DNA of 64,000 nucleotides from Acetatifactor muris (GTDB lineage: Bacteria > Bacillota > Clostridia > Lachnospirales > Lachnospiraceae): assembly GCA_023664365.1 (NCBI GenBank), contig JAMPFR010000004.1, positions 1-64,000 of the forward strand, given 5' to 3'. Every line of letters starts with the position of its first letter. Position 1 is the first letter of the stretch. This document shows, in pieces, positions 50,785-59,142 of the stretch. The notes under the pieces were generated by a model that searched no databases, was not told where the DNA came from, and was given only the letters and a program-made list of their open reading frames with translations. The translations under genes were made by a program, and so were the position numbers.

Positions 50785-50852
50785 TTCCGGCAGACCTTTC
50801 TTTCCTTTATCACCCGGTTCGCCTCCCGCGTCCCGGAAATATTTTACCCCCG

Positions 50853-52673
50853 CTAAGTGCGTACATCAAACGCATACTGGGACAGGAGAATTCCCTTTTC
50901 CTGCTGCAGCAGCGGTGCAAGCCCGCCGCCTTCCTGCTTTTCCTTTTCCCCTCTGACGGTCATGGAAGCGCTGCAGCTGTATCCCCGCTTTTCCAGTCTT
51001 TTGGTAAGGATATCCATATGCGCTTCAATAAAATCAAGAATTTCATCATCCGCCACATAAAATTTAGTGCTTACCTTACTTTCCTGCAGCGTCACATAGA
51101 CGTCCAGAGGCCCCAGATGCTCCATATCAAGATGCAGCAGGGCGCTTACCTGTCCATCGCTGCGGGCCAGGCTTCGCTTGTTGGTGTAGACATATAGATC
51201 GCCGTGGGCCTCGGAATGCTGCAGATGCAGCGGCAGCTGCACATAGGTATACATCTGGTTCATCTGGTTCATAAAATCCACATTCTGGGCTACATTGGCC
51301 GCCGCCCTGTATGCCGTGCTGTTTCCCTGCCCTCCTGTTTCCAGCGCCTGCAGCAGCCCCTTCATCTGCCTGTCAATCCGCCGATACAGCTCCTCCACCT
51401 TTTCAGGCTTTGAGACGTCCTCCGGACGCATTGTCCACAGTTCCTTCAGCTGTGACGTAAGTATATTCTGAAACGCCTTCCCGCCGAACAGCCCCTGCAG
51501 CTGCCGGATTCCGCCTTCGGTGTGCCCGGCTGCGTCCAGCATCTGCGCTGCCGTTCTGAAAAATTCCACTGTGGACAGTTCTCCTCTGCCAAAGCGCTGC
51601 ACCGCCTCCGACAGCGCTCCCGCCTCCTCGGACGGCAGCTGCAGATCCTGCAGCGCCTGCAGCATATTGCGGGTCAGCTCTCTGCGCGTCTCCGGGGTCA
51701 CAGACAGGGTTCCTCCGCTTTCACCGGACAGCTCCGGCAGTCCGCCTGCGGGCAGCCCAGGCTTTACCGACACTTCAGTCCGGGCGGTTTCGTCCATGGC
51801 AGCCTCTTCCGCTCCTGCAGAAGCTTCCGCTGCCTGCGTGGCTCCTTCCTCCCGAGAAACGCCGACGGCAGTCTCTCCCTCTCCATTCAGCCCTTCCTGA
51901 ACTACAGCGGTTTCAATGCCTTCCGCTCCTGCCATACCCTCCCGGGCTACAGCCTCCTCCAGCACCATGGAGAAAAGCTCTCTGTACAGTCCTGCAGCCT
52001 CACTGTCATTTCCTGCCTTCAGCATATTGTTTGCGGCCTCAGGCAATGCATCCAGCACCGAAGTCATCCCCTTGATAAGCTGGTGGGTCAGATTGCGATA
52101 GGAAGCCATCTGCTGCAGATTTGCCTCATTGACGGGCAGCTGCAGCTTATGCAGATTCACTACATCCGATACCCTTCCGCCGCTTTCCGACGCCTCCCCC
52201 GCCTCCGGAAAAGCATTGATTTCCCTGTAGATCTGCTGAAGGGAGGTTCTGTTCACCGGCAGACCCGCCTTCATCAGCTGCTCCGTCATCAGTACGGAGG
52301 TATCATTTACCGGCAGACCCGCCATGTCCAGCGCCTTTAACACATTGGCGTCCGCCGCAATATTGGTAAACAACGGGCTTAAGGAAAGCGTTCCGCCGTT
52401 GCTCTTCACCTCGAAGGTCACATTTTTTCCCAGCTCCAGGTTAATGCTCTGATCCACCCTTGCGTTCATCACCATGTCGTCCGACAGGCGGATCTGCACT
52501 TCACTGCCGTTCCTGGACACAATCTCCCCCCGTATGGTCTGGCCCGGCACCAGAGAATGAATCTGCCGGTTCAGATCAGCCGTCCGTGCATACTGAGACT
52601 GCGGCGTCCGCCCGTTCTCCTCCACACGGTTCTCCGTCCGGGACTGTCCCGTGAATAGCTGCGAAAGTTTCAT
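50853..52673 (-). CDS. FliK-like protein with C-terminal flagellar-hook-length domain
   Basis: A 606-residue protein. The N-terminus has a small beta domain (LVPGQTIRGEIVSRNGSEVQIRL, ~40-100). The middle is a helical, Ala/Glu-rich, low-complexity region (~225-330). The C-terminal ~140 residues (LPLHLQHSEAHGDLYVYTNKR, LLHLDMEHLGPLDVYVTL, KRLEKRGYSCSASM) are the Flg_hook fold found in FliK. In the rnhB-FliK-like-YlqH arrangement it probably partners the FlhB-like protein downstream. Starting MKLSQLFTG, it lies 3 bp after the RNase HII gene. Confidence 0.8.
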   Translation of the reverse strand: MKLSQLFTGQSRTENRVEENGRTPQSQYARTADLNRQIHSLVPGQTIRGEIVSRNGSEVQIRLSDDMVMNARVDQSINLELGKNVTFEVKSNGGTLSLSPLFTNIAADANVLKALDMAGLPVNDTSVLMTEQLMKAGLPVNRTSLQQIYREINAFPEAGEASESGGRVSDVVNLHKLQLPVNEANLQQMASYRNLTHQLIKGMTSVLDALPEAANNMLKAGNDSEAAGLYRELFSMVLEEAVAREGMAGAEGIETAVVQEGLNGEGETAVGVSREEGATQAAEASAGAEEAAMDETARTEVSVKPGLPAGGLPELSGESGGTLSVTPETRRELTRNMLQALQDLQLPSEEAGALSEAVQRFGRGELSTVEFFRTAAQMLDAAGHTEGGIRQLQGLFGGKAFQNILTSQLKELWTMRPEDVSKPEKVEELYRRIDRQMKGLLQALETGGQGNSTAYRAAANVAQNVDFMNQMNQMYTYVQLPLHLQHSEAHGDLYVYTNKRSLARSDGQVSALLHLDMEHLGPLDVYVTLQESKVSTKFYVADDEILDFIEAHMDILTKRLEKRGYSCSASMTVRGEKEKQEGGGLAPLLQQEKGILLSQYAFDVRT

Positions 52674-52676
52674 TTT

Positions 52677-53438
52677 TTATTTCCTTTCTAAATTTTTGAT
52701 AAAACTCCTGCGATGTATAGGGGTAGGCCCGTATTTTTTCAACGCCTCGATGTGGGCTGCGCTTCCGTATCCCTTATTCGCCGCAAAACCATACTCCGGA
52801 TATACCCTGTCATACTCTGTCATTAATCGATCCCGGGTCACCTTCGCTATGATACTGGCGGCGCCGATGGTAATGCTTTTGGCGTCCCCCTTAATGATAG
52901 GCACCTGCCTGATATCCACCCCGGGAATGGTTACCGCGTCGTTCAGCAGGATGTCCGGCCGGGGTACAAGCTTGCCTATGGCCTCCCGCATTGCCTCGTA
53001 AGTAGCCTGTAAAATATTAATTTCATCAATCCGCTCCGGAGAGACAAAGCCCAGACCGCAGCTGACTGCCTGCTCCATGATACTGTCAAAAAGCTCCTCT
53101 CTCTTTTTTTCGGTCAGTTGTTTGGAATCGTTTATATACAAAATACGGCATTCTTTGGGTAAAATCACGGCTCCCGCCACCACCGGCCCTGCCAGCGGCC
53201 CTCTTCCCACCTCGTCGATTCCGCAGATGAATTCATATTCCCTGTATTTTTCCTCATAGACACGAAGCTCTTCAATGCGCTGTTTCTCCTTCTCCAACGC
53301 CCGTATCTTCCGCTTTGCAGACTCGATTAGCTTTTTCACGCCGCTCCGTCCGTCCTGCTCATACCGCTTTATAAGTTCAGGCAGCCCTTCCGTTGAAGCT
53401 GCCTGAAACTGCTCTTTTATCTCTCCGATACTCTGCAT
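52677..53438 (-). CDS. rnhB: Ribonuclease HII
   Basis: Removes ribonucleotides and RNA primers from RNA-DNA hybrids. The catalytic DEDD set is visible in ICGIDEVGRGPLAGPVVAGAV (Asp-Glu), INDSKQLTEKKRE, LLNDAVTIPGV (Asp) and ASIIAKVTRDRLM. The 253-residue length includes an N-terminal ~70-residue helical extension (SIGEIKEQFQAASTEGLPEL) as in the Bacillus enzyme. It is followed directly by the FliK-like gene. Confidence 0.96.
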   Translation of the reverse strand: MQSIGEIKEQFQAASTEGLPELIKRYEQDGRSGVKKLIESAKRKIRALEKEKQRIEELRVYEEKYREYEFICGIDEVGRGPLAGPVVAGAVILPKECRILYINDSKQLTEKKREELFDSIMEQAVSCGLGFVSPERIDEINILQATYEAMREAIGKLVPRPDILLNDAVTIPGVDIRQVPIIKGDAKSITIGAASIIAKVTRDRLMTEYDRVYPEYGFAANKGYGSAAHIEALKKYGPTPIHRRSFIKNLERK

Positions 53439-53462
53439 ATTGCTTAACCTCCGGCTTCCTGC

Positions 53463-54008
53463 TTACCGATGCTTTAAGATTCCGAATCTGTCAAGAGGCC
53501 AGATGCGCATCCACGCCCTGCCGATAATATCTTCTCTCTTGATATTTCCCACAATTTCCATCCTGCTGTCACTGCTGTTATTCCGGTTATCCCCCAGAAC
53601 AAAATATTCATCCTCACCCAGCACAACAGGTTCCCATGCACGTCCCACATGATCTGCCCGAATCACCTCTCTGCCGTAGCTCTCCACAAGCAGCTCGCCA
53701 TTAATGTAAATATGCCCGTCCGCGTCAATCTGAACCGTCTCTCCCGGCAGGCCGATGATTCTCTTTATGTAAAAGGTTTTTTCCTTGTATTGAAAAGGAA
53801 AGACAATAATATCAAATCGCTCCGGATCTCGAAAACGATACGAAATTTTGTCTACAATCAGGTTGTCGCCGTTATACAGAGTGGGTTCCATGGAAGCCCC
53901 GTCCACCTCTGTCCGCTGCCCCACAAACTGAATGACAATCCAGGTGAGACAAAGCACTGCCAGAAGATACAGCAGTGTACTAATCATTTCTTTCATTGCT
54001 TTTTTCAT
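53463..54008 (-). CDS. lepB: Signal peptidase I (first of two)
   Basis: Membrane serine protease that removes signal peptides outside the cytoplasmic membrane. One N-terminal helix (LLYLLAVLCLTWIVIQFV), catalytic Ser39 in GASMEPTL and Lys82 in YIKRIIGLPGE, followed by GDNRNNSSDSR, the last conserved box. At 181 residues it has the short Gram-positive form. It is followed 25 bp later by rnhB and preceded by rbgA. A second copy lies 860 bp to the right. Confidence 0.95.
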   Translation of the reverse strand: MKKAMKEMISTLLYLLAVLCLTWIVIQFVGQRTEVDGASMEPTLYNGDNLIVDKISYRFRDPERFDIIVFPFQYKEKTFYIKRIIGLPGETVQIDADGHIYINGELLVESYGREVIRADHVGRAWEPVVLGEDEYFVLGDNRNNSSDSRMEIVGNIKREDIIGRAWMRIWPLDRFGILKHR

Positions 54009-54024
54009 TGTCTGTTCTCCCGTC

Positions 54025-54864
54025 TCAGGGCCGTTCCAGGGTCATGCGCCCCAGACGCCCGCTTCTGAAATCGTCCAGCAGTATATCGGCCGCCTTTTTC
54101 AAATCGAGATTTTCTCCTTTTATATAGCATCCTCTGCTACGGGCAAGCGCTGCCAGCGTTTCCTCTGAATTCTCCCCCCACTGTATCCCGTACCGCTCAC
54201 AGACGGTCTCCGGATACAGCTCCTCTAGGCAGCCCAGCAAATCACAGGCCAGTTCTTCCCTGATGATAACCTCATCATTCATGGAACCGATAAAGGCCAG
54301 CCGCATTCCTACTTCCCGGTCTTCAAACTTAGGCCACAGGACTCCAGGCGTATCCAGAAGCTCCAGGCTTTTATTCAGACGTATCCACTGCTTTCCCTTT
54401 GTGACTCCCGGCTTGTTTCCCGTCCTGGCACAGGCCCTGCCTGCAAAGGAATTGATAAAGGTAGATTTGCCCACATTAGGGATGCCTGCCACCATGGCTC
54501 TCACCGGGCGGTTTACAATGCCCCGCTTCCTGTCTCTCTCCAGCTTTTCTCTGCAGGCCTCCCGGACCAGGCCGTTGATTCCCTTCACCCCGGCGCCGCT
54601 TTTGGAATTTATCTCCAGCGCATAGATTCCCTCTTTCTTAAAATAAGCCATCCACTGCTCATTATATACGGGATCCGCCAGATCCGCCTTGTTCAGCAGC
54701 ACCACCCGGGCTTTATTCTTACCCAGCACGTCGATATCCGGATTGCGGCTGCTTGTGGGAATTCTGGCGTCCACCAGCTCTATCAGCAAATCTATCAGCT
54801 TTATATTCTCCTGCATCATACGCATTGCTTTTGTCATATGACCGGGATACCATTGATAATTCAT
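54025..54864 (-). CDS. rbgA: Ribosome biogenesis GTPase RbgA (YlqF)
   Basis: Circularly permuted GTPase for late 50S assembly. The motif order is permuted: NKADL (G4, ~57) comes before GIPNVGKST (G1, ~129) and LDTPGVLWPK (G3, ~173). It begins INYQWYPGHMTKAMRMM, the family N-terminus, and ends with an ANTAR-like helical domain. The 279-residue length is standard. It sits between two lepB genes, a common clostridial order. Confidence 0.96.
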   Translation of the reverse strand: MNYQWYPGHMTKAMRMMQENIKLIDLLIELVDARIPTSSRNPDIDVLGKNKARVVLLNKADLADPVYNEQWMAYFKKEGIYALEINSKSGAGVKGINGLVREACREKLERDRKRGIVNRPVRAMVAGIPNVGKSTFINSFAGRACARTGNKPGVTKGKQWIRLNKSLELLDTPGVLWPKFEDREVGMRLAFIGSMNDEVIIREELACDLLGCLEELYPETVCERYGIQWGENSEETLAALARSRGCYIKGENLDLKKAADILLDDFRSGRLGRMTLERP

Positions 54865-54867
54865 CCT

Positions 54868-55449
54868 TTATTTCACAAAGCCCATGCCCTGCTCTGCACA
54901 CCTGGCACGGAACCACGCCTTTCCTATAATGTCCGCTTCCTTTACCGGGCCGATATTGGCGGAACGACTGTCCTCGCTGTTGCCCGGATTGTCCCCGATA
55001 CAGAAAAATTCCCCGCTTCCCAGCGTCAGCTCATTTTCGGCAATCCCCGGTTCCGAAATATAATCCGTCACCCACTCGCTTTCGATTCCGTTTACAAAGA
55101 GTATCCCATCCTGCACCACCAGATGATCTCCGGGGACGGCTACCACACGCTTTACATAATAATGGGCATTTTCGTTGCCGTTGGGGAGAAATATCACCAC
55201 ATCCCCCCTCTTAGGAGAGAAAAGCACATACAGAAAGCGGTTCACAAATATCTGCTGTCCGTTGTACAGCGTAGGTTCCATGGACACACCCACCACATTG
55301 GTAGTCATGCCGAAGAAAAACACAAGCACCGTTGCGATAAATGCCGCCGCCAGGATACCGAATATCCAGGTAAATACCTCCCGAATCATGGCCGAGCTTA
55401 TTTTTTTCTTTCTTTTGTAAAAGCTTAAGCCCTTATTTTTTTTCGACAT
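54868..55449 (-). CDS. lepB: Signal peptidase I (second of two)
   Basis: A 193-residue type I signal peptidase. It opens with a Lys-rich cytosolic tail (KKNKGLSFYKRKKKIS), then a membrane helix (~24-48). Ser56 lies in GVSMEPTL and Lys100 in YYVKRVVAVPGD, followed by GDNPGNSEDSR. It differs from the other copy in the long basic N-terminus and a VNRFLYVLFSPKRGDV insert. Having both in one operon suggests different substrates or expression levels; only tests could tell. Confidence 0.94.
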   Translation of the reverse strand: MSKKNKGLSFYKRKKKISSAMIREVFTWIFGILAAAFIATVLVFFFGMTTNVVGVSMEPTLYNGQQIFVNRFLYVLFSPKRGDVVIFLPNGNENAHYYVKRVVAVPGDHLVVQDGILFVNGIESEWVTDYISEPGIAENELTLGSGEFFCIGDNPGNSEDSRSANIGPVKEADIIGKAWFRARCAEQGMGFVK

Positions 55450-55493
55450 ACGCCTGCTTCCTCATATTTCCGTACTCGAATTATTTTACCATA

Positions 55494-55535
55494 AAAATAA
55501 AAAACAGAAAAGGGCAACTACAAAAGTAATTGCCC
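55494..55535 (-). terminator. Intrinsic terminator after rplS
   Basis: GGGCAATTAC and GTAGTTGCCC form a 10-bp stem with a TTTT loop and one G-U pair, followed by TTTTCTGTTTTTT on the minus strand, ~20 bp after the rplS stop. Confidence 0.9.
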
Positions 55536-55551
55536 CCCTCTAAGACTTTTT

Positions 55552-55899
55552 TTACTTTACAAGCTCTTTTACCTTGGCCTTCTTGCCTACGCGGTCTCTC
55601 AGGTAATTCAGCTTTGCGCGCCTTACCTTACCTCTTCTGACCACCTCAATCTTCTCCACATTGGGGGAATGTACGGGCCAGGTCTTCTCTACGCCGATTC
55701 CGCCCGAAACCTTTCTCACGGTGAAAGTCTCTCTGTTGCTGCCGCCCTGCCTCTTCAGGACAATGCCTTCAAACACCTGAATTCTCTCGCGGTTTCCCTC
55801 CTTGATCTTACCATAAACCTTTACGGTATCGCCCACGTTGAACTCATCCACTGTTTCCTTCAGCTGTTCAGCCTCAATCTCTCTGATAATATCACTCAT
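55552..55899 (-). CDS. rplS: 50S ribosomal protein L19
   Basis: Sits at the 30S-50S interface. The 115-residue protein contains [38 protein letters not shown] sequence (residues ~20-55, shown in part) and ends [22 protein letters not shown], the L19 hallmark. GGAGG precedes the ATG by 6 nt. It has its own promoter, a structured leader and a strong terminator, so it is a single-gene unit. Confidence 0.98.
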   Translation of the reverse strand: MSDIIREIEAEQLKETVDEFNVGDTVKVYGKIKEGNRERIQVFEGIVLKRQGGSNRETFTVRKVSGGIGVEKTWPVHSPNVEKIEVVRRGKVRRAKLNYLRDRVGKKAKVKELVK

Positions 55900-55978
55900 A
55901 ACGAGCCTCCTTTAATAAAGTCAGACGTTCTTAATACAAATCCTGTAACAGAGGACCGTCCTCATAATCGCAACAGTC
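55900..55978 (-). promoter_or_regulatory. Candidate ribosomal-protein leader of rplS
   Basis: The ~80-nt leader has a short hairpin GAGGAC/GTCCTC (55951-55963), followed by CTGTTACAGGA and AACGTCTGAC before the ribosome binding site. This resembles the L19 leader found ahead of rplS in low-GC Gram-positives, which is thought to bind L19 itself. Recognised from memory; not folded. Confidence 0.4.
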
Positions 55979-55980
55979 AA

Positions 55981-56009
55981 ATCTTACCATAATGGGAATG
56001 GAAATGCAA
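55981..56009 (-). promoter_or_regulatory. SigA-type promoter of rplS
   Basis: TTGCAT (56004-56009), 17 bp, TAAGAT (55981-55986), reading into the rplS leader. Confidence 0.7.
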
Positions 56010-56042
56010 GTGTTTTTTTGCTTGACGTTCATAAATCCGGCA

Positions 56043-56792
56043 TCAACGTCTTATGCAATATATAACAGCCGAATAATTATCATTCCCGCCTCCTTTTACC
56101 ACACATTTTCTAATCATCCGTTTCTTCCTTTCCGCACTCCCGCAGACTCTCCCGCCGCACATGATCTTTTCCAACTCGCTGTGCCCGCAGTATTTATAAA
56201 CACCGTCGCTGCAGAGAAGAAACGTTTCCCGTTCAGACAGTATCCCGCTTTTCCTGCTTATCTTCAGGCGTTCTCCGGAGCCAAGAGCCTCCGTCAGCCT
56301 GCCGAATCTGGAATCATCCGCCGCAGCTTCACTGTTCATCTTGTACTTTACCTCAGGAAGATTCTCCCACACATCATCCGTAGTCAGCTGCTCCAGCTTC
56401 CTGCCCCGAACCCGGTATATTCTGCTGTCTCCCGCGGAAAGTACCGTAAATCTGTCATCCCATATAATCAAAACCGCTACGGTGGAGCCTCCCATCTGTC
56501 CCTTTGAACTGAAACAGGAAAATACCTCCGCATTCAGATTCGTCAGCAGACCGATACACTGTTCCGACACCGTATCAATGTCTGTTCCCGGGCTTGCGGT
56601 ATCAATGCTTTCCCACCAGCTTCTGATACCGTTTACGATTGCGCTGCTGGCCACCTCTCCGCCGAAATGTCCGCCCATACCGTCAGCCACCGCAAAGATT
56701 CCTCTGTTTTCTTCCACAGATACGCAGATTGCATCCTGGTTGACCTCTCTGGGGCCTTGCTCCGAGAAAAAAGCTGTATCGGTAATCATCAT
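56043..56792 (-). CDS. PP2C-family serine/threonine phosphatase at the type VII secretion locus
   Basis: A 249-residue metal-dependent phosphatase. The PP2C motifs are FFSEQGPREVNQDAI (Asp), GIFAVADGMGGHFGGEVAS (DGMGG), LSAGDSRIYRVR and the late FLLCSDGVYKYCG and GNDNYSAVI. It lies 2 bp after a VWA-FHA membrane protein, so phospho-threonine recognition by FHA and phosphate removal by PP2C are paired. No Ser/Thr kinase gene is in view; it may lie beyond the right edge. Confidence 0.93.
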   Translation of the reverse strand: MMITDTAFFSEQGPREVNQDAICVSVEENRGIFAVADGMGGHFGGEVASSAIVNGIRSWWESIDTASPGTDIDTVSEQCIGLLTNLNAEVFSCFSSKGQMGGSTVAVLIIWDDRFTVLSAGDSRIYRVRGRKLEQLTTDDVWENLPEVKYKMNSEAAADDSRFGRLTEALGSGERLKISRKSGILSERETFLLCSDGVYKYCGHSELEKIMCGGRVCGSAERKKRMIRKCVVKGGGNDNYSAVIYCIRR

Positions 56793-56794
56793 CC

Positions 56795-58456
56795 CTAACC
56801 TTCTATTGTAATCTTATACTTACAAGTCCCCACTTCCAGAATCCCGCCGTTCATAATCGGAGTTTCATGATACACCCGCATATTCCCGTAGAATGTACCG
56901 TTGCTGGATTTCAGGTCATTGACGTAAAACAGATTTCCTTTTTTCAGGATTTCGCAGTGGGTATGCGACACCGCCGCATCATGCCCCAAAACGATATCTC
57001 CCGCCTCACGGCCTATTACGATTCTTGTATCTATCGGCGCTCGAAAGCTTCTCTGGGGATTGTTAATATCCGTCAGCATGATAAATGTCTGCCTGGGGGC
57101 GTTTACTCCTCCCTGGAGACACACCGTTTTCCCTCCGGCAGCTTCACTTATCTGTCCGCCCAGCCGGACGGTATTCCCGTCCCTTGGGGCCGGCTTGCCC
57201 TGCTGCATAGCGGACGCCTGAACTGTGCTGCTTTGGGCATTGGCCTGGTGCTGCCCGTTGTTTGCTATCACCACATTCACCGGCTTTTTCCGTTTGCTCT
57301 TAAGGACAAGCAGCACCGTCAAAAGGATGCCTGTTACCAAAACCGCAGCCACTGCGCCGATTACTGCCACAACCGTGATAATACCGGACTTTTCCGTCTC
57401 ATGAACCTCCTTTTCGTTCCGGGGCTCCACCGCAATGCTTGGCAGTTCCTCCTTCTCCTCCGCCGGTTCCGAACTTAAGGGCACATCCGGTTCTGCACTC
57501 TCAACGGGTAGATTGCTCAGATCCGCAAAGGGCATCTGCAGGGATGTAGTCAGTACCACCTCGCCATCCGGGGTGGCAAGCTTCAGCTTTGCTTCCTTCC
57601 GGCTTCCATCCATGCTGTCCGCTTCGGGAACCAGCTTCAGACATAAGAGGGAATAATCCTCATTTATCATATCCCTGATTCCGGTGACGTCCGTATCTGC
57701 GTCCACCGTTTCATAGACGCCGCCGGTAAGCCGGGCATAGGAAAACAGATTTTCCAGAAGCGTACTGTTTTTGGAGGTTTTCACTCCTATGGTATGTATT
57801 ACCACGCCGCTGCTCTTCATCAGATCGGAAAGCTCTGTCTGTGTATACTTTATATCCTTGTCATCAGCGCCATCGGTTATAATAATAAGCCGGGTGTAAT
57901 TTGCCCCGCCTTCGTCCCTGCTTTGCTTGAGAAGGTCATACAGAATATCCGTAAGATAGGATTCCTGATCCAGAAACTCAATTTCCTCCACCGCCGCTTC
58001 CAGCGCTTCATATTCTGCGGTAAAATCCGCCACCACGTTTAATCCGTCGGCAAAGGTGGCAATCCTGAATTCCTCGTCTGCCCCATGGCTGCCAATCAGT
58101 TCCTTTGCCAGCTCTTTCGCCCGGCTTCCCCATCTTTTGAAAAGAGACTGCGAATTATCAAACAAAATTGTGGTTTTTACCGGCATACCCATGGACGTAA
58201 CACCGGCCGTCTGAATGTCTCCGCACAGGGTGCTTCCTATCTGAACCGTTGTCCCGCTTGTAATGCTGTCCACGCCCTTTATATAAATATAAATTCCGTC
58301 CTCCGCCGTCCTGCTGCTCACCACTGCCGCCTGGGACATATCCGTCTTATTCTCCGCAGCGTATGCCCCTGTACCGGAAAAACACAAAAAAAATACAAGC
58401 AGGCAGACGGTATCTGCCACTCTTCTGCGCCAAACAGGCTGATTGTTATTCTTCAT
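56795..58456 (-). CDS. VWA and FHA domain membrane protein of the type VII secretion locus
   Basis: A 553-residue protein beginning MKNNNQPVWRRRVADTV; start chosen for GAGAGG just upstream. It has a signal peptide (~12-33, VCLLVFFLCFSGTGAYA) and an outside VWA domain (~70-270) with MIDAS DNSQS and IIITDGADD. A disordered stretch follows, then one membrane helix (~355-380, VVAVIGAVAAVLVTGILLTVLLV). The C-terminal cytosolic FHA domain (~475-553) has IGREAGDIVLG, SHTHCEI and KSSNGTF. The layout joins an outside binding module to an inside phospho-peptide reader. Overlap-free, 2 bp before the PP2C gene. Confidence 0.9.
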   Translation of the reverse strand: MKNNNQPVWRRRVADTVCLLVFFLCFSGTGAYAAENKTDMSQAAVVSSRTAEDGIYIYIKGVDSITSGTTVQIGSTLCGDIQTAGVTSMGMPVKTTILFDNSQSLFKRWGSRAKELAKELIGSHGADEEFRIATFADGLNVVADFTAEYEALEAAVEEIEFLDQESYLTDILYDLLKQSRDEGGANYTRLIIITDGADDKDIKYTQTELSDLMKSSGVVIHTIGVKTSKNSTLLENLFSYARLTGGVYETVDADTDVTGIRDMINEDYSLLCLKLVPEADSMDGSRKEAKLKLATPDGEVVLTTSLQMPFADLSNLPVESAEPDVPLSSEPAEEKEELPSIAVEPRNEKEVHETEKSGIITVVAVIGAVAAVLVTGILLTVLLVLKSKRKKPVNVVIANNGQHQANAQSSTVQASAMQQGKPAPRDGNTVRLGGQISEAAGGKTVCLQGGVNAPRQTFIMLTDINNPQRSFRAPIDTRIVIGREAGDIVLGHDAAVSHTHCEILKKGNLFYVNDLKSSNGTFYGNMRVYHETPIMNGGILEVGTCKYKITIEG

Positions 58457-58475
58457 CTTTCCTCTCACTTTTGCT

Positions 58476-58766
58476 CTATTGAAACCTTGCCGCATTGGCG
58501 GACAAATCTGTTTCCACATTCATGTATTGTGTCACAGCGCTTCCTGTTACCTTGTATATATCGTTAAGCTGCTGCTCTGCCTTTTCCATTTCCCGCAGGA
58601 CGGCGTTAAGCCGCTCCCTGATATTCCTTCTGTCCTGTATTTCAGAGGGTATTCTCCAACGAAGCATGCCGACATACTTCTTTTGCGCCGACAGGCTGGA
58701 AATCATGGGCGGAAGATTATAATTGGCATTCCGCACCTTTTTAATATCAATGTTTACCTTTGCCAT
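58476..58766 (-). CDS. Small helical WXG-like protein of the type VII locus (96 residues)
   Basis: Starts MAKVNIDIKKVRNANYNL, with GGAGG 7 nt ahead. The start lies 20 bp inside the preceding gene. The middle is predicted helical with LRWRIPSEIQDRRNI at the turn in place of WXG, and a second helix LNAVLREMEKAEQQLNDIY. Size and helix-turn-helix layout fit the WXG100/ESX fold loosely. It has no signal peptide. A role as secreted partner or chaperone of the next gene's product is inferred. Confidence 0.6.
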   Translation of the reverse strand: MAKVNIDIKKVRNANYNLPPMISSLSAQKKYVGMLRWRIPSEIQDRRNIRERLNAVLREMEKAEQQLNDIYKVTGSAVTQYMNVETDLSANAARFQ

Positions 58767-59139
58767 AGGTTGTCCTCCCCTGCCTGACCTTGTTTTCAGC
58801 TGCAAGCCTCCGGGCCTCTTCCTCTGCCGCCCGTCTCCTCGCCTCTTCTGCCGCTGCGGCAGCGGCGGCCGCAGCAGCAGCCGCTTCTTCCTCCGCTTTG
58901 ATTTCTTCCCCTGCCGCCAGGCAATCATGTCCCAAATCATCCAGATCTCCCGCCAGACGGTTCAGTCTGCGGGCAATATCCTCTATGACAGAGTCAATTC
59001 CCTTTATCTCCGCACTTTTCCATGCGTCATCCAGTGATTCCTGATGGCGGTTCAGCCTGCGCTTTACAGACAGGATTTCATCCGCTGCCATATTCAGTTC
59101 TCTCTGTTGTGCCCTCACGGCATCCATATCTATTGCCAT
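58747..59139 (-). CDS. WXG100-like protein with poly-alanine coiled-coil tail (130 residues)
   Basis: The first helix reads MDAVRAQQRELNMAADEIL and the turn is DDAWKSAEIKG (W-x-S, near residue 40). A second helix follows (IDSVIEDIARRLNRLAGDLDDLG). After residue 80 there is a run of 12 Ala followed by Glu/Arg-rich helix (EEARRRAAEEEARR). The tail is unusual for WXG100 proteins, which stop near 100 residues. It shares a 20-bp overlap with the 96-residue gene downstream. No signal peptide. Confidence 0.7.
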   Translation of the reverse strand: MAIDMDAVRAQQRELNMAADEILSVKRRLNRHQESLDDAWKSAEIKGIDSVIEDIARRLNRLAGDLDDLGHDCLAAGEEIKAEEEAAAAAAAAAAAAEEARRRAAEEEARRLAAENKVRQGRTTYGKGKH

Positions 59140-59142
59140 AGC

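Noticed and set aside
58767..58940. 58-residue basic extension ahead of the 96-residue WXG-like protein
   Set aside because: It overlaps the 130-residue gene in another frame; a GGAGG-preceded ATG at 58766 explains the real start.
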